A DNA stretch of 64,000 nucleotides, taken from positions 62,001 to 126,000 of the forward strand of contig CALWUF010000035.1 in NCBI GenBank assembly GCA_944384655.1, read 5' to 3'. Every line of letters starts with the position of its first letter. Within the stretch, counting starts at the first letter, position 1. This DNA is from an uncultured Butyricicoccus sp. (GTDB lineage Bacteria; Bacillota; Clostridia; Oscillospirales; Butyricicoccaceae). The notes beneath the pieces are model-generated. The model was given only the letters and a program-made list of their open reading frames with translations, was not told the origin of the DNA and ran no database searches. Shown piece after piece: positions 20,877 to 29,835 of the stretch. Both the position numbers and the translations under genes were made by a program.

Positions 20877-23195
20877 ATGTTGGAAAGGCGGAACATACAG
20901 AGGCAGAAATCGGCAAAAAATGCGCGTGTGCGCCGTGCCGGGCTGCCCTTTCTATATTTTGTAGCGGCAGGTGTGCTGTCATGTGCAGAGGTGGCAGGCG
21001 TTGGGTCACCGTTCGGCGTGGCGTTTGCAGCGGCGGCATGCCGGACAGGAAATGGGTTTGCCGCAGTCTTGGGAACCTTTGGCGGTTATTTGTTGTCACA
21101 TCCCGGCGCAGTGGGTGTGCAATATGCAGGCGCTGCGCTCATCGTGCTGACGGCGGCAACGGTATTTTCGGGTGTTGGCGTGGCGGCGAGCCGCGGATTT
21201 TTTCCGGCGTGCGCAGCGGGAGCAATCGGCGTCACCGGCTGTATTTTCCTCGTTGGAGAGGCATGGGATTGGCAGGTTCTTGTGTTGTTTGCCTGCCGGG
21301 TTGCATTGGCGGCAGGTGCGGCGTATTTTTATGAAGCGGCGCTGGATACTGTGCGTGGACGACCACAGGTCATTCGTTTTGGGGGAATGTTGGTGCTGGC
21401 GGCGACGGTGCTTATGGCGGCCTATCCATTCCAGGTGGTTGATCTGATCTGCCCGGCGCGTATGGCAGCGTTGTTGTCCGTCATGGCGGTGGGCTATATG
21501 GGCGGGTTTTCATATGGTGCAGCGTGCGGCGTGGGCATTGGCATTGCAATGGATGCCGCAGGCGGCGCAGGGCTGTATTATGCGGGCATCTATGCGGTCG
21601 CGGGCATGATAGCTGGATTTTTTCAGCGTTCCGGGCGCGTGGTTTTTGCCATGGTGTTTGTGCTGACACACGCGGCAGTCAATTTATTCGGCGGACAAGA
21701 GGCATATTTGTCCGGTCTGTATGAATGCTTTGTTGCATCGGTGTGTTTTGTGCTTGTGCCTGACCGGACATGGCGCGCCGTACAGGACAGGTTGCTGCCG
21801 CCCAACCCGGAACCTACCGATTATGCGGCACGTGTGTGCCGGACAGCCAATCATTATGCATCGGTGGTATCTGACGCATTTTCTGAGATGTATCAGGCGT
21901 TGGCGGGTGGAAACCGCCATAAAGAGGAAAATGATCTGGGCGCCGTATTTGACCGCGCGGCAGACCGTGTGTGCCGCCGGTGCAGCGCCCGGCAATCGTG
22001 CTGGGAACGGGACAAGCTGGCGACATTGCGCACATTGGACTGCATTTCCGGACCGCTGCTGCGCAATGGGCATGTCGTGGCGAGCGATTTTCCGGGACAT
22101 TTTGCGGCGCAATGCCTGCGGTTTTCCGACTTTGTCGTTGCGGTCAATGAAGGCATGGATGCGCTGTATCAGCGGAGGCAGGCGCAGCGCAGAAATGAAG
22201 CTGGGCGCAGGCTGATTGCTCAGCAGTATGCCGGTGTGACTGGGATTTTGAAACAGGTAGGCGAGAGCATGGGAACCGGACCGGAAGCGTTGCCGTCACG
22301 TGAGCGCGAACTGCGCACCTATGCGGAGGCATTTGGCCGGGTGCGCACAGCGGCAGCCTGGAAAGATCGGCGCGGGCGGTTGCATTTTGAATTGTCCGGC
22401 GAATGCGTGACACGCATTGTGCGCAACCGGGAGGGCTTTTTATCCGGGTTGAGTGCGTTGATGAGTGTTCGGCTGACCGGACCGGAAAGCGTACATGGAC
22501 CGGGAGGATTGAGTCTGTTGTTCCGCGAACGGGAACCGTATTCCATCACCGTCGGTGTTGGGACGCGTACGCGCGAGGGACAGCAGGTATCCGGCGACTG
22601 TATTCGATATTTTACGACAGAGGAAGGCATTGCATGTGTGCTGTTGTCCGATGGCATGGGTTCGGGAGAGCAAGCGCGGGAAGATGCAGAAAGTACGGTC
22701 CGCATGGCGGAACAATTTTTGCGCGCAGGAATTTCTGCGGCGGACAGTGTGCGCACAATCGGACCTGCGCTCAAACTGCGCACACAGGGAAGACAGTTTG
22801 TGACGCTGGACGTCAGTACGATCGATCTGTTTACGGGTGCGGCAGATTCAGTCAAATGCGGAGCCGCGCCGAGCTTTGTACGTGCAGTGGATGGTGATGG
22901 GACCGTGCGTGTGCGACGTATTTTGTCATCCACATTGCCAGCCGGACTGGAAGAATCGGGAGAGATGGATGTGACGCAGTTCCGCATGGGAGATGGCGAT
23001 GCGTTGCTGCTGCTCAGCGACGGCATTGTTGATGCGGATGGTTCCAATGCGGGGTGGGTAGAAGAACTGATTGCAGGAAGTATGCATTTGAGTGCGCGTG
23101 AGCTGGCAGCGCGTATTGTATTGGAGGGGTCCGCGCGCGGCGCACCGGATGATATGAGTGCGGCGGTGGTGTATTTGAACCGTCGTGACGGTTGA
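20877..23195 (+). CDS. spoIIE: Stage II sporulation protein E (serine phosphatase)
   Basis: A 772-residue protein that dephosphorylates the anti-sigma antagonist SpoIIAA and so activates sigma-F in the forespore; it also helps position the polar septum. The N-terminal half has about ten membrane helices (residues about 20-330). A linker with a Cys cluster (CRRCSARQSCWE, about 402-413) follows, then a C-terminal PP2C phosphatase domain with CIRYFTTEEGIACVLLSDGM, GSGEQAREDAE and LLLLSDGIVDADGSN carrying the metal-binding Asp residues. The start at ATG 20877 has AGGAGG 11 nt upstream; the earlier in-frame codons lie inside the rarA terminator. It marks the organism as a spore former. Confidence 0.95.
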   Translation: MLERRNIQRQKSAKNARVRRAGLPFLYFVAAGVLSCAEVAGVGSPFGVAFAAAACRTGNGFAAVLGTFGGYLLSHPGAVGVQYAGAALIVLTAATVFSGVGVAASRGFFPACAAGAIGVTGCIFLVGEAWDWQVLVLFACRVALAAGAAYFYEAALDTVRGRPQVIRFGGMLVLAATVLMAAYPFQVVDLICPARMAALLSVMAVGYMGGFSYGAACGVGIGIAMDAAGGAGLYYAGIYAVAGMIAGFFQRSGRVVFAMVFVLTHAAVNLFGGQEAYLSGLYECFVASVCFVLVPDRTWRAVQDRLLPPNPEPTDYAARVCRTANHYASVVSDAFSEMYQALAGGNRHKEENDLGAVFDRAADRVCRRCSARQSCWERDKLATLRTLDCISGPLLRNGHVVASDFPGHFAAQCLRFSDFVVAVNEGMDALYQRRQAQRRNEAGRRLIAQQYAGVTGILKQVGESMGTGPEALPSRERELRTYAEAFGRVRTAAAWKDRRGRLHFELSGECVTRIVRNREGFLSGLSALMSVRLTGPESVHGPGGLSLLFREREPYSITVGVGTRTREGQQVSGDCIRYFTTEEGIACVLLSDGMGSGEQAREDAESTVRMAEQFLRAGISAADSVRTIGPALKLRTQGRQFVTLDVSTIDLFTGAADSVKCGAAPSFVRAVDGDGTVRVRRILSSTLPAGLEESGEMDVTQFRMGDGDALLLLSDGIVDADGSNAGWVEELIAGSMHLSARELAARIVLEGSARGAPDDMSAAVVYLNRRDG

Positions 23196-23231
23196 ATGCG
23201 AGCGGTTTACATAGAAGGAAGGCGTGCCGTG

Positions 23232-23270
23232 AGACAGCAGCAGGGTCTGCGGCATGTCTTCTGTTGTTTT
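23232..23270 (+). terminator. Possible weak terminator after spoIIE
   Basis: AGACA (23232-23236) pairs with TGTCT (23255-23259) around GCAG/CTGC (23237-23240 with 23247-23250), followed by a T-rich stretch. Confidence 0.35.
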
Positions 23271-23317
23271 CAAATTTGAATACAACATGAATAGAATGTA
23301 AATTGTTAAAATTGAGC

Positions 23318-23346
23318 TTGAAACACAAGGAAAAAAACGATATGAT
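23318..23346 (+). promoter_or_regulatory. Sigma-A promoter of the 23387-24182 pair
   Basis: TTGAAA (23318-23323), 17 nt, TATGAT (23341-23346). Confidence 0.8.
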
Positions 23347-23386
23347 AAATAAAAGAGGGAAACCATGACAGGGAGACACAAAATCG

Positions 23387-23674
23387 ATGAAGCAACTGAC
23401 CGCGTTTTTGCTTCCGTTGGAGCTGAGCGCACAGACGAAAGATGAAATTTTGCCGATCGTCCTGTTTTTTGGCATGTTTTTTCTTGTATTCGGTTTGGGT
23501 GGAATCGTCATTCGATTTGTACCACGGAAACCTGGTTCTATGCTAGATGAAATCCTGAACGACCGATGGGATGACATAGAAGATCAAGATAATGCCGATG
23601 TATCCGAACAGCCGGCGACGAAGCCGGCGCAGGATGAACAAATGGACAGGGCGGATGAATACGACAGGAAGTGA
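23387..23674 (+). CDS. Small single-pass membrane protein, unknown function
   Basis: A 95-residue protein with a short N-terminal stretch, one membrane helix (LPIVLFFGMFFLVFGLGGIVI, trimmed here to about residues 22-42), a basic RFVPRKPG and an acidic, Asp/Glu-rich cytoplasmic tail (residues 55-95). The spacing from its ATG to GGGAG is about 15 nt, which is poor. A 26-codon ORF (ATG 23365, preceded by AGAGGG) overlaps it in another frame, so translation may be coupled. It lies 10 nt before the DedA gene and shares its promoter. No family recognised. Confidence 0.6.
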   Translation: MKQLTAFLLPLELSAQTKDEILPIVLFFGMFFLVFGLGGIVIRFVPRKPGSMLDEILNDRWDDIEDQDNADVSEQPATKPAQDEQMDRADEYDRK

Positions 23675-23684
23675 GGAAAAACAC

Positions 23685-24182
23685 ATGGAATTAAGCACGG
23701 TTCTGGGGTTATTGTCTCAATATGGTGTGCTGGTTCTGCTGGTTGTGACTTTTCTGGAGGCGCTGAACTGTCCGGGTATGCCTGCGGGGATTATCCTGCC
23801 TGCCGCTGGTATGTATGCTTCGCACAGCAATGTGTCAATTTTGGGCATTATCGGCTTGACCATCGCGGGCGGTATGATCGGAAGCATTATTCTGTATATC
23901 ATTGGACGGATTGGCGGGCAGCCGTTGCTGGATTGGCTCAAAAAGCGCAGCAAGCACGCACGGCATGCCGCTGAACGCTGTGAACAGTTTCTTGCAAAAG
24001 GCGGGTTTTTCACCGTATTTGTCGGACGTATCGTCCCGGTTGTGCGGACTATTTTTCCCCTGCCGGCCGGTGTATTTCGCGTGGCGGTCTGTCCGTTCCT
24101 GACGGCGAGCGCACTTGGCATCGCATGTTATAATATTGTGTGTGTGGGTGCGGGATATTATTTTGGATATGTGTTTCTGTAA
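23685..24182 (+). CDS. DedA-family membrane protein
   Basis: A 165-residue polytopic membrane protein of the DedA/SNARE-associated family; some members are undecaprenyl-phosphate or phospholipid flippases. The signature FVGRIVPVVRTIFPLPAG (about residues 112-129) matches the family F-x-G-R-x-x-P-x-x-R-T motif, and the N-terminal EALNCPGMPAGIILPAAG includes the conserved Glu and Pro/Gly re-entrant region. ATG 23685 follows GTGAGGAAAA. It is shorter than typical DedA (about 200 aa). Probably co-transcribed with the upstream small gene. Confidence 0.88.
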   Translation: MELSTVLGLLSQYGVLVLLVVTFLEALNCPGMPAGIILPAAGMYASHSNVSILGIIGLTIAGGMIGSIILYIIGRIGGQPLLDWLKKRSKHARHAAERCEQFLAKGGFFTVFVGRIVPVVRTIFPLPAGVFRVAVCPFLTASALGIACYNIVCVGAGYYFGYVFL

Positions 24183-24197
24183 TCAGAATGGCAATTG

Positions 24198-24226
24198 CGG
24201 CGGAGTCACTGGCTCTGCCGTTTTTT
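24198..24226 (+). terminator. Intrinsic terminator after the DedA gene
   Basis: CGGCGGAG (24198-24205) pairs with CTCTGCCG (24213-24220, one G-U), followed by six T. Confidence 0.88.
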
Positions 24227-24266
24227 GTGCCTTTTGTGGCGCCGGTTCAAAAACAGCTTGCGCGAG

Positions 24267-24295
24267 TTGAAAAATAACATGTGGCGTGCTATACT
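24267..24295 (+). promoter_or_regulatory. Sigma-A promoter of the PfpI gene
   Basis: TTGAAA (24267-24272), 17 nt, TATACT (24290-24295). Confidence 0.82.
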
Positions 24296-24355
24296 GAAAA
24301 TGGAAATTCCGAAAACGCCGGATTCATGACATTCGGGGAACAAGGAGGTTGTTCT

Positions 24356-24934
24356 ATGAGCAAGAAGATTTTGCTCCTCTGCGGAGATTATACAGAGGAT
24401 TATGAGACCATGGTGCCGTTCCAGGCGTTGTCCATGCTGGGCTATCAGGTTGATGCGGTATGCCCGGACAAAAAGGCGGGCGATACGGTTGCAACCGCTG
24501 TGCATGATTTCCTGGGTGCACAGACGTATACCGAATTACAGGGTCATCGCTTTGCATTGACAGCGGATTTTGATGCTGTTGATCCGGCGGCGTATGCCGG
24601 TTTGTTTATCACAGGTGGTCGCGCGCCTGAGTACATCCGTCTGAATCCGCGTGTGATTGAGATTGTACAGGCGTTTTTTGCGGATGGCAAGCCGGTTGCG
24701 GCCATTTGTCATGGTCCGCAGGTGCTGACGGCGGCAGGCGTTCTCAAGGGCTATAAGGCGACCGCTTATCCGGCAGTGGGACCGGATATCACAGTGGCAG
24801 GCGGTACATATGTCGAGGTTCCCGCAGATCAGGCAGTTGTCGACCGCAATTTGGTCACAGCGCCTGCATGGCCGGGTGATACCGCAATTTGCCGTGCATT
24901 TATTGAGCTGCTGGGCGCAAAAATTGAAATCTGA
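24356..24934 (+). CDS. DJ-1/PfpI family protein
   Basis: A 192-residue protein of the class I glutamine-amidotransferase-like DJ-1/PfpI superfamily, whose members act as glyoxalases, deglycases or proteases. Seen: N-terminal strand [20 protein letters not shown] (catalytic-type Glu), [14 protein letters not shown]-like block ([18 protein letters not shown]) and the nucleophile elbow [11 protein letters not shown] with the reactive Cys (about residue 121) followed by His. ATG 24356 follows AAGGAGG at 7 nt. Monocistronic. Confidence 0.9.
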   Translation: MSKKILLLCGDYTEDYETMVPFQALSMLGYQVDAVCPDKKAGDTVATAVHDFLGAQTYTELQGHRFALTADFDAVDPAAYAGLFITGGRAPEYIRLNPRVIEIVQAFFADGKPVAAICHGPQVLTAAGVLKGYKATAYPAVGPDITVAGGTYVEVPADQAVVDRNLVTAPAWPGDTAICRAFIELLGAKIEI

Positions 24935-24961
24935 TACATCGGTCCGACATTGGAGTTGTAT

Positions 24962-25005
24962 GGCGGTGGAGTGAGGGAGACCTCTTTCCGCCGCCTGTTC
25001 TTTTT
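24962..25005 (+). terminator. Probable terminator after the PfpI gene
   Basis: GGCGG (24962-24966) pairs with CCGCC (24988-24992), with additional partial pairing in the loop; TTCTTTTTG follows. Confidence 0.5.
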
Positions 25006-25073
25006 GTGGGGATGCCTGAGTGCCTTGCGCAGAGCTGTCTGGAGAGGATTTGGACGCATAAACCGGCTTTATC

Positions 25074-25102
25074 TTGCAAGTTGCGCCAAACAATGCTACA
25101 CT
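25074..25102 (+). promoter_or_regulatory. Sigma-A promoter of dusB
   Basis: TTGCAA (25074-25079), 17 nt, TACACT (25097-25102). Confidence 0.65.
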
Positions 25103-25135
25103 AACAATGATTTTATCTTTCACAGGAGTGACCCT

Positions 25136-26113
25136 ATGTCTGGCTTTACGATTGGAAATGTGAATATAGCGGGGCGCTTTATTCTGGCGCCCATGGCGGG
25201 TGTGACAGATCGTGCGTTCCGGCAGATTTGCCGTGAATGCGGTGCGCCGATGACCGTCAGCGAGATGGTCTCCGCCCAGGCGTTGCTGTTTCAGGACAGA
25301 AAGACGCGTGAACTGTTGTCGCTTGCGCCCAATGAAAAGCCGGGCTGGATTCAGATTTTTGGCAGCAATCCCGCGTATATGGCGGCGAGTGCACAAAAAG
25401 CATTGGAAATTTCCGGTGCGGCACTGATTGATATCAATATGGGCTGCCCTGCGCCGAAGATTGTCAAAGGCGGTGACGGCAGTGCATTGATGAATGATCC
25501 GAAGCTGGCGGCGCAGATTATCCGCGCAGTGGTTGAGGCCGTGGATGTACCGGTAACAGTCAAGTTCCGCAAGGGCTGGGATGAAGATCATCAAAATTAT
25601 CTGGATTTTGCGAAGATGGCAGAAGATTGCGGTGCGGATGCGGTCACACTGCACGGGCGCACCCGCGCGCAGATGTATGCCGGAAAAGCGGACTGGGAAG
25701 CGATTGCAGCGGTCAAGCATGCGGTGTCTATCCCGGTGATCGCAAACGGGGATGTGATGAGCGCACAGGATGCACAGGATATTTTGCAGGTGACAGGTGC
25801 GGATGCAGTCATGATCGGGCGCGGAGCACTCGGCAATCCATGGTTGTTTGCGCAGTGTATGGCTGTGGACGAGGGACGTGAAATCCCTCCCCTGCCGCCG
25901 CTGGCGCAGCGTATGCAAACTGTGCGCCGCCAAATTGTGTTGGCAGCCGAGCACAAAGGGGAACGTATCGCTCTGCTTGAGGCACGCAAACACTTCGCAT
26001 GGTATCTCAAGGGCGTGCACGGCACAAAAAAACTCAAGGCACGTATTTCTTCCTTGACGTCATTTGCTGAACTGGATGAATTGCTCGCGGAGGCGTCCGC
26101 ACTGGAGGGCTGA
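25136..26113 (+). CDS. dusB: tRNA-dihydrouridine synthase (DusB type)
   Basis: A 325-residue FMN-dependent enzyme that reduces uridines in the tRNA D-loop. Visible: LAPMAGVTDRAFRQICRECG, IDINMGCPAPKIVKGGDGSA with the catalytic Cys, VTVKFRKGWDEDHQNYLDFA, TLHGRTRAQMYAGKADW (Dus signature) and VIANGDVMSAQDAQ plus IGRGALGNPWLF for FMN phosphate. The start at MSGFTIG (ATG 25136) follows AGGAGTG; the long in-frame extension upstream covers the terminator and promoter and is rejected. The stop lies 1 nt before the sigma-factor gene, so the two are coupled. Confidence 0.94.
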   Translation: MSGFTIGNVNIAGRFILAPMAGVTDRAFRQICRECGAPMTVSEMVSAQALLFQDRKTRELLSLAPNEKPGWIQIFGSNPAYMAASAQKALEISGAALIDINMGCPAPKIVKGGDGSALMNDPKLAAQIIRAVVEAVDVPVTVKFRKGWDEDHQNYLDFAKMAEDCGADAVTLHGRTRAQMYAGKADWEAIAAVKHAVSIPVIANGDVMSAQDAQDILQVTGADAVMIGRGALGNPWLFAQCMAVDEGREIPPLPPLAQRMQTVRRQIVLAAEHKGERIALLEARKHFAWYLKGVHGTKKLKARISSLTSFAELDELLAEASALEG

Positions 26114-26114
26114 G

Positions 26115-27383
26115 ATGTTTGATGAAAACAGCATTGTTGACCGCATATTGAGCGGCGATGATTCCGCGTTTGAACGTCTGATTGACCGCTATGAACACAG
26201 GGTTTATCAGTATGCCCTGCGCTTTCTTGGGCGGCAGGAAGATGCCTGCATTGCGACGGAAGAAATTTTTTATCAGATTTATCGAAAAATTCAGACATGT
26301 ACAGATACCCAACTGTCTACCTGGGTGTTCCGCATTGCTGCCAATGTATGCGCGGAATATCAGCACCACAGGCGCAGTTCTAAAAATTCTGTTTTATCCG
26401 ATGTGTTCCATCTGCGGGAAAACACATCAAATGACAGGGGAACGATCAACGAGGGTATGCAGGTTGTTTTACTCCGGTTGACCCGGCAACAGCGAGAGGT
26501 GTTGTTGCTGCACGACTTATGCGGGCTAAATGATGAGCAGACCGGGCAAGTGCTCAGTCTGGATGAGAACGGCGTGCGTCAGCGGCTGTCGCGTGCACGG
26601 AAGAACCTGAGGGAACTGCTGCTGCGGCAGGGGATTTTACAGCCGCCGGAGGACGATGCGACGCCGAAAAAGGATTGCCAGCAGTATCGCGAACTGTGCA
26701 GCCAGTATGTAGATGAATATATTTCCGATGTACACAAGGCGGCATTGCTCGACCATATTCAGGAATGCAAAGCTTGTGCCGCCTATTTGGGTGATCTCAC
26801 GCTCATTGGGCGTTCGCTTGCACATATGGAGGAGGAAGCCCCGCCGCAGGAATTGCGGGAAAAGATCATCACCGCATCACGCAGACAGGCAGGACATATA
26901 CAACTTCACCGCAAGCGTGCGGCGCACTGGCCGTTGATGCTTATCTGTTGCTTTGCAGTGGTGATGCTTCTGTTGCTCGGTACCGGTGTGATTGGCGGGC
27001 TGTTTGTCAATTCATATCGGGATGTGACGGTTCCTCAGATGGGGACCAATGATGAAGACCAGGAAACAGATGACATTGCTCCGACGCTTGAAGAGGAGAT
27101 TGTCATTCCGGATTCGGTCACAGCCAACAGTTATGCGTTTGTCATTGCCGCAGAAGGCAATACGGATTTGCCGGAGTTGTCCACGTCTGCGACGCTGCTT
27201 TCGGGCGATACGGGAGATGGCGTAGAATATTATCTGGTAGACAATGACCTGAATCTTGTACAAAAGCTGACCGACGGTATGGAATCTGTCGGTTATGAGA
27301 TAGAAACGGTAAACAATCATCAGCTGGTCATTTCATCCGGCGCAGCACAGGGGTTGTTTATCGTGATCCACAAAGATCCGTGA
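26115..27383 (+). CDS. Fused ECF-type sigma factor and zinc-finger anti-sigma factor
   Basis: A 422-residue protein with two usually separate proteins in one chain. Residues 1-170 are an ECF sigma factor: region 2 (SIVDRILSGDDSAFERLIDR to STWVFRIAANVCAEY) and region 4 (LLRLTRQQREVLLLHDLCGL and VRQRLSRARKNLREL). Residues about 190-235 hold an anti-sigma zinc finger (CSQYVDEY and DHIQECKACAAYL, the HxxxCxxC motif). A membrane helix follows (WPLMLICCFAVVMLLLLGTG, about 280-300), then a 120-residue extracytoplasmic domain of unknown fold. It is expected to sense an envelope signal and control transcription in cis. It starts 1 nt after dusB. Confidence 0.85.
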   Translation: MFDENSIVDRILSGDDSAFERLIDRYEHRVYQYALRFLGRQEDACIATEEIFYQIYRKIQTCTDTQLSTWVFRIAANVCAEYQHHRRSSKNSVLSDVFHLRENTSNDRGTINEGMQVVLLRLTRQQREVLLLHDLCGLNDEQTGQVLSLDENGVRQRLSRARKNLRELLLRQGILQPPEDDATPKKDCQQYRELCSQYVDEYISDVHKAALLDHIQECKACAAYLGDLTLIGRSLAHMEEEAPPQELREKIITASRRQAGHIQLHRKRAAHWPLMLICCFAVVMLLLLGTGVIGGLFVNSYRDVTVPQMGTNDEDQETDDIAPTLEEEIVIPDSVTANSYAFVIAAEGNTDLPELSTSATLLSGDTGDGVEYYLVDNDLNLVQKLTDGMESVGYEIETVNNHQLVISSGAAQGLFIVIHKDP

Positions 27384-27388
27384 CCGGG

Positions 27389-27414
27389 AAAAAGGGCGCA
27401 TTGGCGTCCTTTTT
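27389..27414 (+). terminator. Intrinsic terminator after the sigma/anti-sigma gene
   Basis: GGGCGC (27394-27399) pairs with GCGTCC (27404-27409, one G-U) around ATTG, flanked by A and T runs. Confidence 0.82.
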
Positions 27415-27497
27415 GTGCAATTTTGGCGAAGAGATGCCAATTGTGCTGAAATCATAAAAGAACCGTATAATTTTCGTAAAAATCAGCAAATATTTTC

Positions 27498-27526
27498 TTG
27501 ACATTGCAGGAAAACTGAGATAGAAT
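27498..27526 (+). promoter_or_regulatory. Sigma-A promoter upstream of the S10 operon RNA
   Basis: TTGACA (27498-27503), 17 nt, TAGAAT (27521-27526); start near 27533. Confidence 0.82.
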
Positions 27527-27532
27527 ATAGAG

Positions 27533-27767
27533 GCACTCGCAAGAAGCGGGTGAGCGATGATGCCGGAGATTGCTGCCAGACGCAGGTAACTTCGGCGGAG
27601 TAAGTCCGACAATCGGGCGGTTGAGACAACTGCTAACCTAATCACTGGAATGTTCCCACGTAAGCTCGGGACTGCCAGCGCATATGCTGGAAAGCCGACG
27701 GCAGGAACCACTGCGGTGCAAAATAAGCCGGATCGCTGAACAATACCATCGTTTTGTCCGGTTTTTC
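27533..27767 (+). ncRNA. Structured RNA of about 235 nt, possibly raiA-motif-like
   Basis: A unit with its own promoter and a terminator hairpin (AGCCGGA 27726-27732 with TCCGGTT 27757-27763, then T). No ORF with a ribosome-binding site is present. Helices seen include a 7-bp GCGGTTG/CAACTGC stem with AGA loop, CGGA/TCCG, CTGCC/GGCAG enclosing CCAGC/GCTGG, and GTTCCC opposite GGGAC. The run GGAATGTTCCCACGTAAGCT followed by CGGGAC reminds me of the raiA-motif RNA of Clostridia, but this is from memory. The alternative is an attenuating leader of the ribosomal operon. Confidence 0.5.
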
Positions 27768-27811
27768 TTATGCCCTGACGTGATACACACGGATGGGTTG
27801 CAGTATCTCTC

Positions 27812-27847
27812 CGAACGCGAGGACACATTTTAATAATGTAGTGTTCG
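27812..27847 (+). promoter_or_regulatory. Hairpin directly upstream of the rpsJ ribosome-binding site
   Basis: CGAAC (27812-27816) pairs with GTTCG (27843-27847), enclosing ACATT/AATGT (27825-27829 with 27835-27839). It abuts the GAGGAGG of rpsJ and could modulate the first cistron. Confidence 0.4.
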
Positions 27848-27863
27848 AGGAGGAAAACACACA

Positions 27864-28175
27864 ATGGCTAACGCAGAGAAAATCAGAATCAGACTGAAAG
27901 CTTATGACCATTCGCTGATCGATCAGGCTTCCGAGAAGATCGTGGAGGCTGCCAAGCGCACAGGCGCAAAGGTATCCGGTCCGATCCCGCTGCCGACCGA
28001 GCGCGAGGTTGTTACCATTCTCCGTGCGGTACACAAGTATAAGGACAGCCGTGAGCAGTTCGAGCGCCGTACCCACAAGAGACTCATCGACATCATGAAC
28101 GCAGGCAAGAATACGGTTGAGACGCTGATGACCCTCGACCTGCCGGCTGGCGTTGAGATCGAGATTAAGCTTTAA
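27864..28175 (+). CDS. rpsJ: 30S ribosomal protein S10
   Basis: A 103-residue head protein of the small subunit, also the NusE partner of NusB in antitermination. [20 protein letters not shown] and the loop [18 protein letters not shown] are diagnostic. First gene of the S10-spc-alpha super-operon; GGAGG precedes ATG 27864. Codon usage turns to the highly expressed type (GTT, AAG, CGT, GGC) from here on. Confidence 0.98.
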   Translation: MANAEKIRIRLKAYDHSLIDQASEKIVEAAKRTGAKVSGPIPLPTEREVVTILRAVHKYKDSREQFERRTHKRLIDIMNAGKNTVETLMTLDLPAGVEIEIKL

Positions 28176-28259
28176 TGCCTGCGCCGCAGCAGAGCGGCAA
28201 GGTCAAGTTGGTGCGCGGAAACCGCCCATCAACCAATAACCTACAAGGAGGAAAAACAA

Positions 28260-28895
28260 ATGCAAAAGGCAATCATCGGCAAGAAAATTGGCATGACCCA
28301 GATTTTCGATGCTGACGGCAAGGTAATTCCGGTTACCGTAATCGAAGCTGGTCCGTGCTCCGTCACTCAGATCAAGACGGAGGAGAAGGAAGGCTATAAT
28401 GCAGTACAGCTCGGTTTCGCCGACGTTCAGGAGCGCAAGCTCAACAAGCCGCAGCTCGGTCACCTGAAGAAGGCTGGCGAAGCGGTTAAGAAGTATCTCA
28501 AGGAATTCCGTTTTGACGATATGTCGTCCTACAAACTGGGCGATGTCGTCAAGGCTGACGTATTCGCTGAAGGCGACAGCGTAGACATCACCGGCATCAG
28601 CAAGGGCAAAGGCTACGCAGGCGTCATCAAGCGCTATGGCGCACATCGTTCCCCGATGAGCCACGGTGCAGGTCCGATGCACAGACATCAGGGTTCCATG
28701 GGTTCCTGCTCCGATCCGTCCCGTATCTTCAAGGGCAAGATGATGCCTGGTCAGATGGGCAACGAGCAGGTAACCGTACAGAATCTGGACGTTGTTAAGG
28801 TTGATGCTGAGATGAACATGATCGCAGTCCGCGGCGCCGTTCCGGGTCCGAAGGGCGGAATCGTGTTCCTCAAGAATACCGTTAAGAACGCCTGA
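28260..28895 (+). CDS. rplC: 50S ribosomal protein L3
   Basis: A 211-residue protein binding near the 3' end of 23S rRNA, an early assembly protein. [20 protein letters not shown] opens the protein; the extended loop [35 protein letters not shown] and [10 protein letters not shown]-type core ([17 protein letters not shown]) are typical. AAGGAGG precedes the ATG. Confidence 0.98.
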   Translation: MQKAIIGKKIGMTQIFDADGKVIPVTVIEAGPCSVTQIKTEEKEGYNAVQLGFADVQERKLNKPQLGHLKKAGEAVKKYLKEFRFDDMSSYKLGDVVKADVFAEGDSVDITGISKGKGYAGVIKRYGAHRSPMSHGAGPMHRHQGSMGSCSDPSRIFKGKMMPGQMGNEQVTVQNLDVVKVDAEMNMIAVRGAVPGPKGGIVFLKNTVKNA

Positions 28896-28918
28896 GGAAA
28901 GGGAAAGGAGGATACATC

Positions 28919-29542
28919 ATGCCTAATGTAGCAGTATATGATATGACCGGCGCAAAGACCGGTGAGATGGAGCTGAACGCTTCCGTATTTGGCATCGAGC
29001 CGAATGAAGTTGTCCTTCATGCTGCTGTCAAGAATTATCTTGCAAACCAGAGACAGGGCACCCAGTCCACCCTGACCCGTACCGAGGTTCGCGGCGGCGG
29101 CATCAAGCCGTGGCGTCAGAAGGGCACCGGTCGTGCTCGTCAGGGTTCCATCCGTGCGCCGCAGTGGACACACGGTGGTATCGCGCTCGGTCCGAAGCCG
29201 AGATCCTACAATTACTCGCTGAACAAGAAGACCCGCCGCCTGGCGCTGATCTCCGCACTGTCCGCAAAGGCTGCGGCTGGCGAAATCATCGTTGTTGACG
29301 GTCTGGATATGAGCGAGATCAAGACAAAGACGTTCGCAGCATTTCTGAAGGCTGTTGACAGCACCGGCAAGAGCCTGGTTGTCACCCCGGAGGTCCGCAA
29401 GAACGTTGTCAAGTCCGCAGCAAACATTCCGGGCGTACGCACAACCCCGGTTTCAACGCTGAACGTATACGACATCCTGAACGCTGACAAGTTCATCATT
29501 GACAAGGCAGCGGTTGCAAAGCTTGAGGAGGTGTACGCATAA
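28919..29542 (+). CDS. rplD: 50S ribosomal protein L4
   Basis: A 207-residue protein lining the peptide exit tunnel. [20 protein letters not shown] and the tunnel loop [20 protein letters not shown] are diagnostic, as is [17 protein letters not shown]. In enterobacteria L4 represses its own operon; no such site was established here. The stop overlaps the rplW ATG by 1 nt, so they are coupled. Confidence 0.98.
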   Translation: MPNVAVYDMTGAKTGEMELNASVFGIEPNEVVLHAAVKNYLANQRQGTQSTLTRTEVRGGGIKPWRQKGTGRARQGSIRAPQWTHGGIALGPKPRSYNYSLNKKTRRLALISALSAKAAAGEIIVVDGLDMSEIKTKTFAAFLKAVDSTGKSLVVTPEVRKNVVKSAANIPGVRTTPVSTLNVYDILNADKFIIDKAAVAKLEEVYA

Positions 29543-29835
29543 TGAAGACGGCTTACGATATCATTAAAAAGCCGGTCATCACCGAGCGTTCCATGTCCGG
29601 CATCGGCGAGAACAAATATGTTTTTGAAGTGCTGATGAGCGCAAACAAGGTTGAGATCAAAAAGGCGATCGAAGAGATCTTCGGCGTCAAGGTCGCTTCC
29701 GTCAACACCGTCAAGCTTCCGGGCAAGTGGAAGAGAATGGGTGTTCACACCGGTAAGACTCCGGCAATGAAAAAGGCCATCGTAACCTTGAAGGCCGATT
29801 CCAAGCCGATCGAGATCTTCGAGGGTATGCTCTAA
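29542..29835 (+). CDS. rplW: 50S ribosomal protein L23
   Basis: A 97-residue protein at the tunnel exit and docking site for trigger factor and [43 protein letters not shown] and the extension loop [20 protein letters not shown] match the family. Coupled to rplD. Confidence 0.97.
   Translation: MKTAYDIIKKPVITERSMSGIGENKYVFEVLMSANKVEIKKAIEEIFGVKVASVNTVKLPGKWKRMGVHTGKTPAMKKAIVTLKADSKPIEIFEGML

Noticed and set aside
24950-25135. N-terminal extension of DusB
   Set aside because: The extension covers a probable terminator and the dusB promoter, and the family start lies at 25136 with a good ribosome-binding site.
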